A stretch of 39,321 nt of DNA from Pseudomonadota bacterium (GCA_018261905.1 JAGTRU010000036.1:1-39321), one strand, 5' to 3'. Counted from the first letter of the stretch, positions 10,410-18,072 are shown. Numbers and translations: made by a program. The notes: generated from the sequence alone by a model not told the origin.

Positions 10410-11372
10410 TCAGGAAGACCGGCGACTCGGCCGGGCATCGTGGCGCAGCGAGGCCACCACCGCGAGGCCGATGAGGCTGGCGACAATGCCCAGCGAGACG
10501 CCGATCGGAATGCTGTAGATATCGAGCAGCAGCATCTTGATGCCGATGAACATGAGGACGGCAGCCAGCCCGTACTTGAGCAGCGAGAAGCGGTCGGCAA
10601 AGTCGGCGAGCAGGAAGTACATGGCGCGCAGACCAAGAATGGCGAAGATATTCGAGGTGAGCACGATGAACGGGTCGGTGGTGATGGCGAAAATGGCCGG
10701 GATCGAATCGACGGCGAAAATCAGGTCGGAGACTTCGACGAGCACTAATGTCAAGAAGAGCGGCGTCGCGTATCGGATGCCATCGCGGCGGGTAAAGAAG
10801 CGCTGGCCGTCGAAGTCCTGGCTGATTTTCAAGTGCCGGCGCAGCCACTTCAACAACGGGTTGTGGTCGAGGTTGGCGGCGCCCTCGGCGAACCAGTACA
10901 TCTTGATGCCGGTGATCAGCAGGAAGGCGCCGAACAGGTAAAGAATCCAGTGGAACTGGGCGATCAGCCAGGCCCCGGCAAAAATCAGCCCGCTGCGCAT
11001 GAGGATGGCGCCGAGCACGCCGTACAGCAGCACCCGCTTCTGCAATTCGAGCGGCACGGCAAAGTAGCCGAAGAGCATCAACCAGATGAAGACGTTATCG
11101 ATGGCCAGTGCCTTCTCGATCAGGTAGCCGGTGATGAATTCGAGTACCCGACTGTTGGCGACCTCCCGGCCAAGCGAGCCGTCGAGGTGCCACCAGAGTC
11201 CGCCGGCAAAGGCCAGCGTGACGCTGATCCAGATCGCCGACCAGATCGCCGCTTCCTTGAGGCCGACGCGATGCTCCTTGCCGCCGCCGACGACCCACAG
11301 GTCGATGGCCAGCATGAGTATGACGATCGCCGCGAAGCCGGCCCATAAACCGAGACTGCCGATGCTTGCCAT
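10410..11372 (-). CDS. TerC/Alx family integral membrane protein (predicted manganese exporter)
   Basis: TerC-family membrane protein of 320 aa, the length of E. coli Alx. About nine hydrophobic helices are visible, with the conserved charged motifs of the family: AIDLWVVGGGKEHR, EKALAIDNVFIWL and LVEVSDLIFAVDSIPAIFAI. Alx-type members are tied to manganese homeostasis. The start at 11372 has an AAAGGA Shine-Dalgarno 7 nt upstream. The frame stays open for another 88 codons upstream, but that stretch is the riboswitch leader and not protein. Control by Mn2+ is indicated by the riboswitch and by a Shine-Dalgarno-sequestering hairpin. Confidence 0.93.
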   Translation of the reverse strand: MASIGSLGLWAGFAAIVILMLAIDLWVVGGGKEHRVGLKEAAIWSAIWISVTLAFAGGLWWHLDGSLGREVANSRVLEFITGYLIEKALAIDNVFIWLMLFGYFAVPLELQKRVLLYGVLGAILMRSGLIFAGAWLIAQFHWILYLFGAFLLITGIKMYWFAEGAANLDHNPLLKWLRRHLKISQDFDGQRFFTRRDGIRYATPLFLTLVLVEVSDLIFAVDSIPAIFAITTDPFIVLTSNIFAILGLRAMYFLLADFADRFSLLKYGLAAVLMFIGIKMLLLDIYSIPIGVSLGIVASLIGLAVVASLRHDARPSRRSS

Positions 11373-11379
11373 GGGGTTT

Positions 11380-11446
11380 TCCTTTGCTGCATTCCACAAT
11401 GCGAACGGCCCGTGCCGGAGCGGCGGGGCCGTGGAATGCCAAAGGA
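11380..11446 (-). promoter_or_regulatory. Riboswitch expression platform sequestering the terC Shine-Dalgarno
   Basis: In the minus-strand RNA, TCCTTTG (11440-11446) pairs with CAAAGGA (11380-11386), which holds the Shine-Dalgarno. The stem continues with 9 perfect pairs between 11431-11439 and 11389-11397, interrupted only by a 2-nt bulge. An inner hairpin of ACGGCCC / GGGCCGT sits in the loop. This would block translation unless the upstream aptamer disrupts it. The 3' end of the aptamer also contains CCTTTG, offering a competing partner for the same Shine-Dalgarno. Confidence 0.75.
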
Positions 11447-11457
11447 GCCTCGCCGTC

Positions 11458-11560
11458 GCGGCAAAGGTCTGGCTCGCAGCGCTGTTCTGCTGCCCGCCTG
11501 CCGGAAGCTGGCGCTTCGTGATGACGACAGGGCGGATGGGAGCTACTCCCCCTTGGGATG
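11458..11560 (-). promoter_or_regulatory. yybP-ykoY (Mn2+) riboswitch aptamer upstream of terC/alx
   Basis: Reading the minus strand from 11560, the hallmark loops occur in order: GGGGGAGTAGC (11542-11552), TCGTCATCACG (about 11517-11528) and CCAGACCTTTGCC (11460-11472). These match the conserved L1, L3 and closing segments of the manganese-sensing yybP-ykoY family, which precedes alx and mntP in enterobacteria. P1 is short (AAGG / CCTT). The gene downstream is exactly the expected target class. Confidence 0.88.
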
Positions 11561-11565
11561 GCCGA

Positions 11566-11594
11566 ACTCTATTAAGTCCGACAAATATTGTCAA
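11566..11594 (-). promoter_or_regulatory. Sigma70 promoter for the riboswitch-terC transcript
   Basis: On the minus strand a perfect TTGACA (11589-11594) and TAGAGT (11566-11571) are separated by 17 nt. The predicted start lies just upstream of the aptamer. The -35 box sits inside an imperfect palindrome, GACAAATATTGTC (11580-11592), and a related GACAATATTG lies at 11618, between this promoter and sixA. Confidence 0.75.
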
Positions 11595-11674
11595 CTTTAT
11601 CTTGCGCCCTATGCCGCGACAATATTGCCGTAACATTGAGCGCCCATGATGGCCAATTTTCCGGAGACACGACC

Positions 11675-12130
11675 ATGGATTTGTTGTTGTGGCGCCATGC
11701 CGAAGCCGAGGATGGCGAAGACGATCTGAAGCGCCGCCTGACCGAGCGCGGCGAAAAGCAGGCGCGGACCATGGCGGCCTGGATCCGCCAGCATCAACCG
11801 AAGGATCTGCGGATTATCGTCAGCCCGGCCATCCGCACCCAGCAGACGGCCGAAGCCTTGAAACTGCCTTTCGAAACCCTGCGCAAGATCGGTCCGGAGG
11901 CCTGCGTGTCCGAACTGATCGTCGCCTCCGGCTGGCCGCACGGCAATGTTCCGGTATTGATCGTCGGTCATCAGCCGTCGATCGGCCGCCTGGTGTCATT
12001 GCTTCTCGCCGGGCACGAGGCCGAGTGGAGCATCAAAAAAGGCGCTCTCTGGTGGTTGTCCAGCCGGGTCCGCCGGAGCGAGACGCAAACTGTGCTGCGG
12101 GCGGTGATTCCGGCCGAATTTCTCGACTAG
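11675..12130 (+). CDS. sixA: Phosphohistidine phosphatase SixA
   Basis: Histidine-phosphatase (phosphoglycerate-mutase fold) enzyme of 151 aa that removes phosphate from histidine of HPt domains or PTS proteins. The catalytic RHG-type motif is WRHAEAEDG near the N-terminus, SPAIRTQQTAEAL provides the second arginine, and VGHQPSIG supplies the second catalytic histidine. Length fits SixA. The ATG at 11675 has a GGAG Shine-Dalgarno 8 nt upstream; longer in-frame starts would cross the divergent promoter region. ppk2 follows 56 nt downstream in the same direction. Confidence 0.92.
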   Translation: MDLLLWRHAEAEDGEDDLKRRLTERGEKQARTMAAWIRQHQPKDLRIIVSPAIRTQQTAEALKLPFETLRKIGPEACVSELIVASGWPHGNVPVLIVGHQPSIGRLVSLLLAGHEAEWSIKKGALWWLSSRVRRSETQTVLRAVIPAEFLD

Positions 12131-12186
12131 ACAAGGGCGCCGCTTAGGCGTGAAATGGGCTCTTTGCAGCGAGCGATGGAGCGGGC

Positions 12187-13311
12187 ATGGTAACGAGAAA
12201 AAAAGCGGTTGCGGCAGTAGCGGAGGGCGCCGCCGCGGCGACCGGGAAAGCCGCGGGGCGGCTTCCCCGTCAGCGTCCGGCAAGCCGCGGCGACATTGCG
12301 CCGAATTTGACGCCGCAAGGCATTGAGGGATTTGCCGTGGGCGCCGCCGTGGATGCGGCGCAGGCCGTCAAACTGGGCGCCATGCGTGATGTCATCGCCG
12401 GCCTGCCGGCCGAAGAGTCGGTGGCCCTGCTCAAGGGCCTGCTCAAACAGCAGGGGATGCTGGCCGATCTCCTGCCGGTCAGTCCGGACGACGAATTGAC
12501 CAAGGACTGGCGCGACGGCGGCTATCCCTACAAGAACCTGATGCAGCGCCGCAATTACGAGCAGCAGAAATATCGCCTGCAGGTCGAGTTGCTCAAACTG
12601 CAGGCCTGGGTCAAGGAAACCGGGCAGAAGGTCGTCATCCTCTTCGAAGGGCGCGATGCGGCGGGCAAGGGGGGCACCATCAAGCGCTTCATGGAACATC
12701 TCAACCCGCGCGGGGCGCGCGTCGTCGCCCTGGAAAAGCCGAGCGAGATCGAGCGCGGCCAGTGGTATTTCCAGCGTTATGTGCAGCATCTGCCGACCAA
12801 CGGCGAAATCGTTCTGTTCGACCGTTCCTGGTACAACCGGGCCGGTGTCGAGCGGGTCATGGGCTTTTGCGACGACCAGGAATATGCCGAGTTCGTCCGC
12901 CAGGCGCCGGAATTCGAACGCATGCTGGCCCGCAACGGGACGCATCTGATCAAGTTCTGGTTCTCGGTCAGCCGCGAGGAACAGCGCCGCCGTTTCCGCG
13001 AGCGCAAGGTGCATCCGTTGAAACAGTGGAAACTGTCGCCGATCGACCTCGCCTCGCTCGACAAGTGGGACGACTACACCAAGGCCAAGGAGGCAATGTT
13101 CTTCCATACCGATACGGCCGATGCGCCGTGGACGGTGATCAAGTCCAACTGCAAGAAGCGGGCGCGGCTCAATGCCATGCGCTACGTGCTGCACAAGCTA
13201 CCTTACAACAACAAGGATACGCAGCGCATCGGCAATCTCGACCCGCTGATCGTCGGTCGCGCCAATGTCGTCTATGAACGCGGCGAGCAGCAGGGAGTGC
13301 CGATCCTGTAA
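12187..13311 (+). CDS. ppk2: Polyphosphate kinase 2 (PPK2)
   Basis: Cytosolic kinase moving phosphate between polyphosphate and nucleotides, 374 aa. The one-domain PPK2 core begins near residue 105 (TKDWRDGGYPYKNLMQRRNY). Walker A is EGRDAAGKGG (about 154-163), Walker B is LFDRSWYNRAG (about 210-220), and the lid has FRERKVHPLKQWKLSPID. Features fit class I enzymes, which mainly phosphorylate nucleoside diphosphates; substrate preference cannot be settled by eye. An Ala/Lys/Arg-rich extension of about 40 residues of low complexity precedes the core. A GGAG Shine-Dalgarno supports the start. It ends tail to tail with the thioesterase gene with no spacer. Confidence 0.95.
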   Translation: MVTRKKAVAAVAEGAAAATGKAAGRLPRQRPASRGDIAPNLTPQGIEGFAVGAAVDAAQAVKLGAMRDVIAGLPAEESVALLKGLLKQQGMLADLLPVSPDDELTKDWRDGGYPYKNLMQRRNYEQQKYRLQVELLKLQAWVKETGQKVVILFEGRDAAGKGGTIKRFMEHLNPRGARVVALEKPSEIERGQWYFQRYVQHLPTNGEIVLFDRSWYNRAGVERVMGFCDDQEYAEFVRQAPEFERMLARNGTHLIKFWFSVSREEQRRRFRERKVHPLKQWKLSPIDLASLDKWDDYTKAKEAMFFHTDTADAPWTVIKSNCKKRARLNAMRYVLHKLPYNNKDTQRIGNLDPLIVGRANVVYERGEQQGVPIL

Positions 13312-13803
13312 TCAGCTGATGACGTAGGAGGCGCAGCCGGTGGCGATCAGGAGGCCGGCTTCGTTCTCCAGGGTCATCTGTACCGAGGCGATGCGGCCGC
13401 CGAGTCGGGTCAGCCGCCCGGTGGCGATGAATTTCTTGCCGATGCCCTGGTGCAGGTAGTCGGTGCGCAGGTCGATGGTGCCGACCCGGGCGAAGCGATG
13501 CGCCACCTGCTCGGCGCTTTCGTTGTTGAATTTTTCGGCAATGCCGACGGTGACCGCGAGGCCGGCCACGGTGTCGAGCACGCTGGCGATCACCCCGCCG
13601 TGCAGGCGGCCGTGCAGATAGTGGCCGACCAGGTCGGGGCGCATCGCGAAACTGAGGCTCGGTGCGGCCGGGGCCAGCGAACTGACCTGGAAGCCGAGCA
13701 ATTCATTGAAACAGATGCTGTGCTCGAACATCTCGCGCAGCAATGTTTCGAGGCGGATCTGTTCGGCGTCGGAGCGACGGGGGGGCAAGGTGGTGTCGGG
13801 CAT
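13312..13803 (-). CDS. PaaI/YigI-like hotdog acyl-CoA thioesterase
   Basis: Hotdog-fold thioesterase of 163 aa, predicted to hydrolyse acyl-CoA thioesters in the cytosol. The family signature HGGVIASVLDTVAGLAVTVG covers the active-site helix, and DLRTDYLHQGIGKKFIATG is the following strand pattern. Similarity in length and layout to E. coli YigI suggests medium- or long-chain substrates, which is only a guess. The start has AAGGA about 12 nt upstream, a rather long spacing. The 185 nt upstream (13804-13988), before the regulator stop, hold no gene that I can support. Confidence 0.88.
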   Translation of the reverse strand: MPDTTLPPRRSDAEQIRLETLLREMFEHSICFNELLGFQVSSLAPAAPSLSFAMRPDLVGHYLHGRLHGGVIASVLDTVAGLAVTVGIAEKFNNESAEQVAHRFARVGTIDLRTDYLHQGIGKKFIATGRLTRLGGRIASVQMTLENEAGLLIATGCASYVIS

Positions 13804-13988
13804 GCGCCGATTATCCTTGAAACCTTAGCGCAGAGGCGCGGAGAAGATGGTGGAAACAGTCGCTTGCCCGGCTTTTGCGGCGACCGGGAAAGTATGCCGA
13901 ATATGCCGGGTAAGCCGTTGTCGTTCCTCAACAGCTCTGCGCTTCCGTCGCGCCTGCCGGGATTGTCGAGAGGCGCAGCCGGGCGGAG

Positions 13989-15923
13989 TTATTCGGTGCT
14001 TTCCGTCTTCGCCTCGTCGCCGGCCTGGATGGTGCGCAGGCGGCGATACAGGGTGTTGCGGCTGATGCCAAGGCGGCGTGCGGCTTCCGTCATGTTGCCG
14101 TGGCTCAGCGCAATGGCCCGGCTGATGGTGGCTTGCGACAGTTCGCGCAGGTTTTCCGTCGCCTCGCCGGCGGCGCTGGCGGCGGGCGAGGGTTGCCAGC
14201 GCAATTCCTCGACCAGATCATCGGGCAGATGCTGCCAGCCGATCCGGGTCTCGTTGCCATCGAGCAGCGTGCACGCGGCGCGTAGCGCATTGGCCAGTTG
14301 GCTGATGTTGCCGGGCCAGGGGTAGCTGGCGAACGCCATGGCGACGGCCGGTTCCAGCGAGATGCCGCGGTTCGGCGCCAACTCGTCGAGGAGGCGGGCG
14401 AGCAGTGCCTGGAAGTCCTGGCGTTGACGCAGGGGCGGCAAGAGCAGGGTGATGCCGTTGATCTGGTAATAGAGATCGACACTGAAACGGCTACTCTCGA
14501 TTTCCGCCTTCAGGTTGCAGTGGGTGGCGCAGATCAGGACGAAGTCTACGGGCTCGGCTTCGCCGCCCATCGGGGTCAGTTGTTTGTCGAGAAGTACGCC
14601 GAGCAGCCGGGTCTGCAAGGGCAGGGGCAAGTCGCCGATTTCGTCGACAAACAGGGTGCCGCCATGCGCTTCGCGCAGCCGTCCGGGCATGCCGTCGCGA
14701 CACAGGGTCGGAGCAAAACCGAAGAGCTCGGCTTCGAGCAGGTTGGGTTGCACGGCGGCGCAGTTGATGCTGACGAAGGGCGCCGCCCGGCGCGGGCCGG
14801 CGGAGTGGAAAGCGCGGGCGAAATACTCCTTGCCGACCCCGGCTTCGCCCTGGAGCAGCAGATTGATCGGCTTGCCGATCAGCTTGCGGGCCTTGTCGAT
14901 CGCCGTCGCCAGTCGTTCATCGCCGGTATCTAGCGCGCTCAGCGCATCCTTGCGGCGTTCCGGGGGGGGCACCGGGGCGCTGGTCGGTTTGCCTTGTCCG
15001 GCTTCGATGCGTACGAACAGGCGGCTGCCGTCATTGCGCGAGACCAGGCAGGGCTCGCCGGAACGCCGTCGGCACCAGTCGAGCAAGTCTTCCAGGCGGA
15101 CCTGTAGGACATGCGACAGCGGCGTGATGCCGAGGTCGGCCGGGGCCAGCCGGAGCAGGCTGAATCCCGCCTGGTTGGCGCCGATGATGGTGCCTTCTTC
15201 GGAGAGGGCGGCGACCCCTTCGTCGAAGGTGCCGATGCCTTCGGCCAGCAGGTGAAAGTGGATGCGCAGATGATGGCCGTGGCTGGCTTCAAACAGCCGG
15301 TTCTCCATCATCTGGGCGGCCGTGCGGACCAGGCTGAAAGTGTGCGGATGGTAGTGCCGCTCGTCGCCGGAAATGTCCAAAACGCCGAGCAGTCGGCCAT
15401 CCGGCCCTTTGACCGGGGCGGCCGAGCAGGACAGGAAACCGTTGCGCTCGAGAAAATGTTCGCCGCCGATCACCGACAGCGGAACCGACTCCTCGAGGAC
15501 GGTACCGATGCCGTTGGTGCCGCGATAACGCTCGCTCCAGGAAAAGCCGGGGGCCAGCGCGATGCGCTCGGCGCGGTGCAGGAAGTCGGCGTCGCCGTAG
15601 GTTTGCAGGATGATGCCGCGGTCGTCGGAGAGGATAACCATGCTCTCCGAGTTGCGGGTCTGGGAGTAAAGATATTCCATGACCGGTCGGGCATGCGTCA
15701 GCAGATCGTGTTGCCGCTCGGTGGCCTGGGCCAGTTGATGTCCTTCGAGGCGGCCGACATCCGGCAAACGTCCCTCCGGCGTCAGGCCGGCGTTGGCCGA
15801 GCGTCGCCAGGAACGCGCCAGCAGGTTGTTCACCATGTAGGCGACGGGCACTTCGCCACGCTCGAGAAACAACTCGCGAGCCCGGCGCAGTACGGCGCGC
15901 CCACTTTTCTGAATTAACGTCAT
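13989..15923 (-). CDS. AcoR-like Fis-family transcriptional regulator with degenerate AAA+ domain
   Basis: 644-aa regulator with AcoR architecture: N-terminal GAF-type sensory region (about 75-215), PAS-like segment (about 225-310), AAA+ domain (about 330-570) and Fis-type helix-turn-helix (NMTEAARRLGISRNTLYRRL, about 610-629). Walker A (GEAGVGKE, 359-366) and Walker B (GGTLFVDEIGD) are intact. However, the sigma54-contacting GAFTGA loop is absent: ELFG is followed by FAPTLCRDGMPGR. Both arginine-finger positions are changed (FSVDLYYQIN, with S481 and Q488 where FREDLYYRLN is usual), and the sensor II arginine is S541 (PGNISQL). It probably acts without sigma54 activation. Likely targets are the neighbouring AOR and MOP operons. 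GAGGAG supports the start. Confidence 0.9.
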   Translation of the reverse strand: MTLIQKSGRAVLRRARELFLERGEVPVAYMVNNLLARSWRRSANAGLTPEGRLPDVGRLEGHQLAQATERQHDLLTHARPVMEYLYSQTRNSESMVILSDDRGIILQTYGDADFLHRAERIALAPGFSWSERYRGTNGIGTVLEESVPLSVIGGEHFLERNGFLSCSAAPVKGPDGRLLGVLDISGDERHYHPHTFSLVRTAAQMMENRLFEASHGHHLRIHFHLLAEGIGTFDEGVAALSEEGTIIGANQAGFSLLRLAPADLGITPLSHVLQVRLEDLLDWCRRRSGEPCLVSRNDGSRLFVRIEAGQGKPTSAPVPPPERRKDALSALDTGDERLATAIDKARKLIGKPINLLLQGEAGVGKEYFARAFHSAGPRRAAPFVSINCAAVQPNLLEAELFGFAPTLCRDGMPGRLREAHGGTLFVDEIGDLPLPLQTRLLGVLLDKQLTPMGGEAEPVDFVLICATHCNLKAEIESSRFSVDLYYQINGITLLLPPLRQRQDFQALLARLLDELAPNRGISLEPAVAMAFASYPWPGNISQLANALRAACTLLDGNETRIGWQHLPDDLVEELRWQPSPAASAAGEATENLRELSQATISRAIALSHGNMTEAARRLGISRNTLYRRLRTIQAGDEAKTESTE

Positions 15924-16133
15924 CTTGTCTCCTCTGCTGCGGTGGGCTTCAAGCGCCGCCAGCGGGCACGGAAAACTGGCGTGTGCCGCCCGGCATCACC
16001 GATCGAGCCGATATTATTTGCCTGCTTTGTGACAGCTTGAAATGACTATGGTCAATTCTCTGGCGTTTATTACTTGTAGCATAGCTCATGTCGGTCGGCG
16101 TTGGTGAGTTGTGAGGGGGCGAGGAGAGTGGCT
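15924..16133. promoter_or_regulatory. Divergent promoter region, regulator / MoaD-like gene
   Basis: This 210-nt region separates the two divergent starts. It contains TTTGTGACAG at 16026-16035, a close variant of the TTTCGTGACA word found upstream of both ferredoxin-led operons in this window. I could not fix a convincing -10/-35 or -24/-12 pair on either strand. Confidence 0.45.
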
Positions 16134-16415
16134 ATGGCGGAAACAATAGAACTGCATGCTTTCATGGATCTGGCGGAGTTGTTCCGGGCGCGCCAGTGGG
16201 CCAACCCGCGGCAATTCGCGCTGGCCGAGGCGATGTCCGGGCCGGCTCTGCTCGGTGCCCTGGGGATCGCCGTCGAGCGGGTCGAGGTGATGTTCGTCAA
16301 CCGCAAGGCGGTGGCCACCGCCCAGGCGCACATCTGCCCGGGCGACCGGGTCGCCCTGGTGCCGCCGGGCGTGCCGGGACCGCACCGCTTCCTGCTCGGC
16401 TTCAAGAACCGCTGA
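16134..16415 (+). CDS. MoaD/ThiS-like beta-grasp protein lacking a C-terminal GlyGly
   Basis: 93-aa ubiquitin-like beta-grasp protein of the MoaD/ThiS class. The start at 16134 follows a GAGGAG Shine-Dalgarno by 7 nt. The C-terminal half, LGIAVERVEVMFVNRKAVAT then GDRVALVPPGVPGPHR, is typical of MoaD/ThiS-type proteins near aldehyde:ferredoxin oxidoreductases. Canonical MoaD and ThiS end in GlyGly, which carries the thiocarboxylate; this one ends in LLGFKNR, so it cannot be a sulfur carrier in the usual way unless processed. It lies on the opposite strand between the regulator and the AOR operon and converges on the FprA-like gene 21 nt away. Function unknown; a pterin- or tungsten-related role is inferred from context. 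Confidence 0.75.
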   Translation: MAETIELHAFMDLAELFRARQWANPRQFALAEAMSGPALLGALGIAVERVEVMFVNRKAVATAQAHICPGDRVALVPPGVPGPHRFLLGFKNR

Positions 16416-16436
16416 GCGGTCGGTCGAACTTGCCGG

Positions 16437-17642
16437 TCAATCAAGGCGGATGGTCGGGCCTGGCTCCGCCGCGGCGCTGTTGGCCAGGCAGATGTCGCCG
16501 GCCAGGCGGTCGAGCGCGGTGAAATCCTCGGCCTTGGGAACGCCGCTGGCGATGACCGGAACAAACCAGTTGGCGTTGAGGTTGGGCAACAGGCTGCGCA
16601 GATTGTCCGGCATCGAAGTGCCCCAGCCATAGGAGCCGATGATGCCGGCGTAGCCGGCCTTGGCTTTCAGGGCATTGACCAGGTAGGCAGCTGTCGCCAT
16701 CGCCGGGTGGGCGCCATCAAGCACTGTCGGCGAGGCGAAGATCAGGGTCGAGGCTTCGACCAGGGCCGAGGCGAAACGTCCACTGTCGAGCTCGACGACA
16801 TTGAACGGCTGCACTTTCAGGCCCTTTTCCATCAAGCGGTCGATCAGATAGTTGACCATTTTCGTCGTGCTCTCGTACATCGACAGATAGGGAATGATCA
16901 CTTCCGGTCGGGTGGCGTCTTCGGCCCATTCCCGGTAAAGCTGCAGGATGAATTCCGGGCGGTGGTAGACCGGGCCATGACTGGGCGCGATCAGGGCGAT
17001 ATTCTCGATGGCCAGGCGGTCGAGATGTTTGCTGATCTGCTTGCGGTACGGCATCATGATTTCGGCGTAATACATGCGGGCCGCCCGCTCGACGCGCGCT
17101 TCCTCGGTGGCGTAGAGCTCCGAGGTGGCGAGATGGGCGCCGAAGAAGTCGCAGGTGAACAGGATGTTGTCCGGTTCGAGATAGGTGACGGTGGTGTCCG
17201 GCCAGTGCACCCAGGGCATCCACATGAAGCGTAGCGAGCGGTCGCCGAGGGACAGCGTGCCGTTGTCCTGGATCAGGCCGAACATCTCGCGCGGCAGGTC
17301 GAGACTGGCGGCGAGCAGGCTGCGGCATTTGGCATTGGCCAGCACCTTGGCTTCCGGGAAGGCGGCGAGGACGGCCGGGATCGAGCCGGCATGATCGAGT
17401 TCGGCGTGGTTCGAGACGATGTAGTCGAGACGCGTCAGGCCCAGGCTCTTCAGCGCCTTGATGAAGCCTTCGCTCATCGACGGATGCACCGTGTCGATCA
17501 GTACGGTCTTTTCGCTACCCTTGACCAGGTAAGCGTTGTAGCTGGTGCCATCGGGCAGGGGGACCAGCTCGTCGAAGATTTTCCTGTCCCAATCGAGGGC
17601 GGACAATGAGTAAACGTTGGGTCTGAGTTCTCTGACGATCAC
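16437..17642 (-). CDS. FprA-like A-type flavoprotein (flavodiiron O2/NO reductase)
   Basis: Flavodiiron protein of 401 aa: an N-terminal metallo-beta-lactamase diiron domain (about 1-250) and a C-terminal flavodoxin domain (about 255-400, GSYGWGTS). All canonical iron ligands are visible: H79-x-E81-x-D83-H84 (NHAELDHAG), H146 (WVHWPDT), D165 (FTCDFFG) and H222 (PSHGPVYH). Such enzymes reduce O2 to water or NO to N2O using electrons from ferredoxin or rubredoxin-type donors. As last gene of an operon with ferredoxin and the oxygen-labile AOR, a protective role is likely. The start is GTG at 17642 with GAGG upstream. It is typical of anaerobes and less usual in betaproteobacteria. Confidence 0.9.
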   Translation of the reverse strand: MIVRELRPNVYSLSALDWDRKIFDELVPLPDGTSYNAYLVKGSEKTVLIDTVHPSMSEGFIKALKSLGLTRLDYIVSNHAELDHAGSIPAVLAAFPEAKVLANAKCRSLLAASLDLPREMFGLIQDNGTLSLGDRSLRFMWMPWVHWPDTTVTYLEPDNILFTCDFFGAHLATSELYATEEARVERAARMYYAEIMMPYRKQISKHLDRLAIENIALIAPSHGPVYHRPEFILQLYREWAEDATRPEVIIPYLSMYESTTKMVNYLIDRLMEKGLKVQPFNVVELDSGRFASALVEASTLIFASPTVLDGAHPAMATAAYLVNALKAKAGYAGIIGSYGWGTSMPDNLRSLLPNLNANWFVPVIASGVPKAEDFTALDRLAGDICLANSAAAEPGPTIRLD

Positions 17643-17711
17643 GGTGAACCTCTGCGATAGTGTTGTCGGCCAGCAAGAAAGTTGGCAAGGGGGAGTGTTT
17701 GGTGCTGCTGA

Positions 17712-17963
17712 TTAACCGCCGCCGATGGCGGGAAATACGGCGAGTTCGTCACCGTCCTTGAGTTGGCGGGTGGCGATGTCGGGACGTAGAACGTGCCGGT
17801 TGTTGATCAGTACGATATGGGCCAGGCCGAGGGGGACGGCATAGCGGGCCAGGGCGTCGGGGATGATCGCGCCGTCGGGCAAGTCGAGCAGTACTTCGCG
17901 GCCGTTGCTTTCCGGTGGCAGGTAGTCCCTGAGCGTGGCATAGAGCCTGAACTTGATTTTCAT
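17712..17963 (-). CDS. MoaD-like small protein of the AOR operon
   Basis: 83-aa beta-grasp protein of the MoaD family (MKIKFRLYATLRDYLPPE, GDELAVFPAIGGG). MoaD carries the thiocarboxylate sulfur used to build the molybdopterin dithiolene; copies within AOR operons are thought to serve the tungstopterin of AOR. The C-terminus is GGG rather than a plain GG, so the active terminus may need trimming or simply be one residue longer. The ATG at 17963 has AAGGA upstream; the frame remains open further upstream through a hairpin region and is not coding there. It lies between AOR and the FprA-like gene. Confidence 0.88.
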   Translation of the reverse strand: MKIKFRLYATLRDYLPPESNGREVLLDLPDGAIIPDALARYAVPLGLAHIVLINNRHVLRPDIATRQLKDGDELAVFPAIGGG

Positions 17964-17999
17964 GGCGGGATCCTTGTTACGCCGGGTGGTTGGCTCCGG

Positions 18000-18037
18000 A
18001 AAAATCCCGAGGCGGTTCGTGCAGGAACCGCCTCGGG
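18000..18037 (-). terminator. Intra-operonic hairpin terminator between AOR and MoaD-like gene
   Basis: A perfect 13-bp stem (18006-18018 with 18025-18037), loop 6 nt, is followed on the minus strand by ATTTTTCC. It lies 35 nt after the AOR stop and 42 nt before the MoaD-like start. Partial termination or 3'-end stabilisation here would make ferredoxin and AOR more abundant than the downstream products. Confidence 0.78.
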
Positions 18038-18072
18038 CCAAAGTTGATGCCGTTAGGCATCAGGAGGAGACA

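Noticed and set aside
11373..11636. 88-codon N-terminal extension of TerC
   Set aside because: The stretch is the manganese riboswitch and its expression platform, and family homology begins at the 11372 start.
15924..16133. Sigma54 promoter between regulator and MoaD-like gene
   Set aside because: TGG...GGC arrangements occur but with wrong spacing to the GC element.
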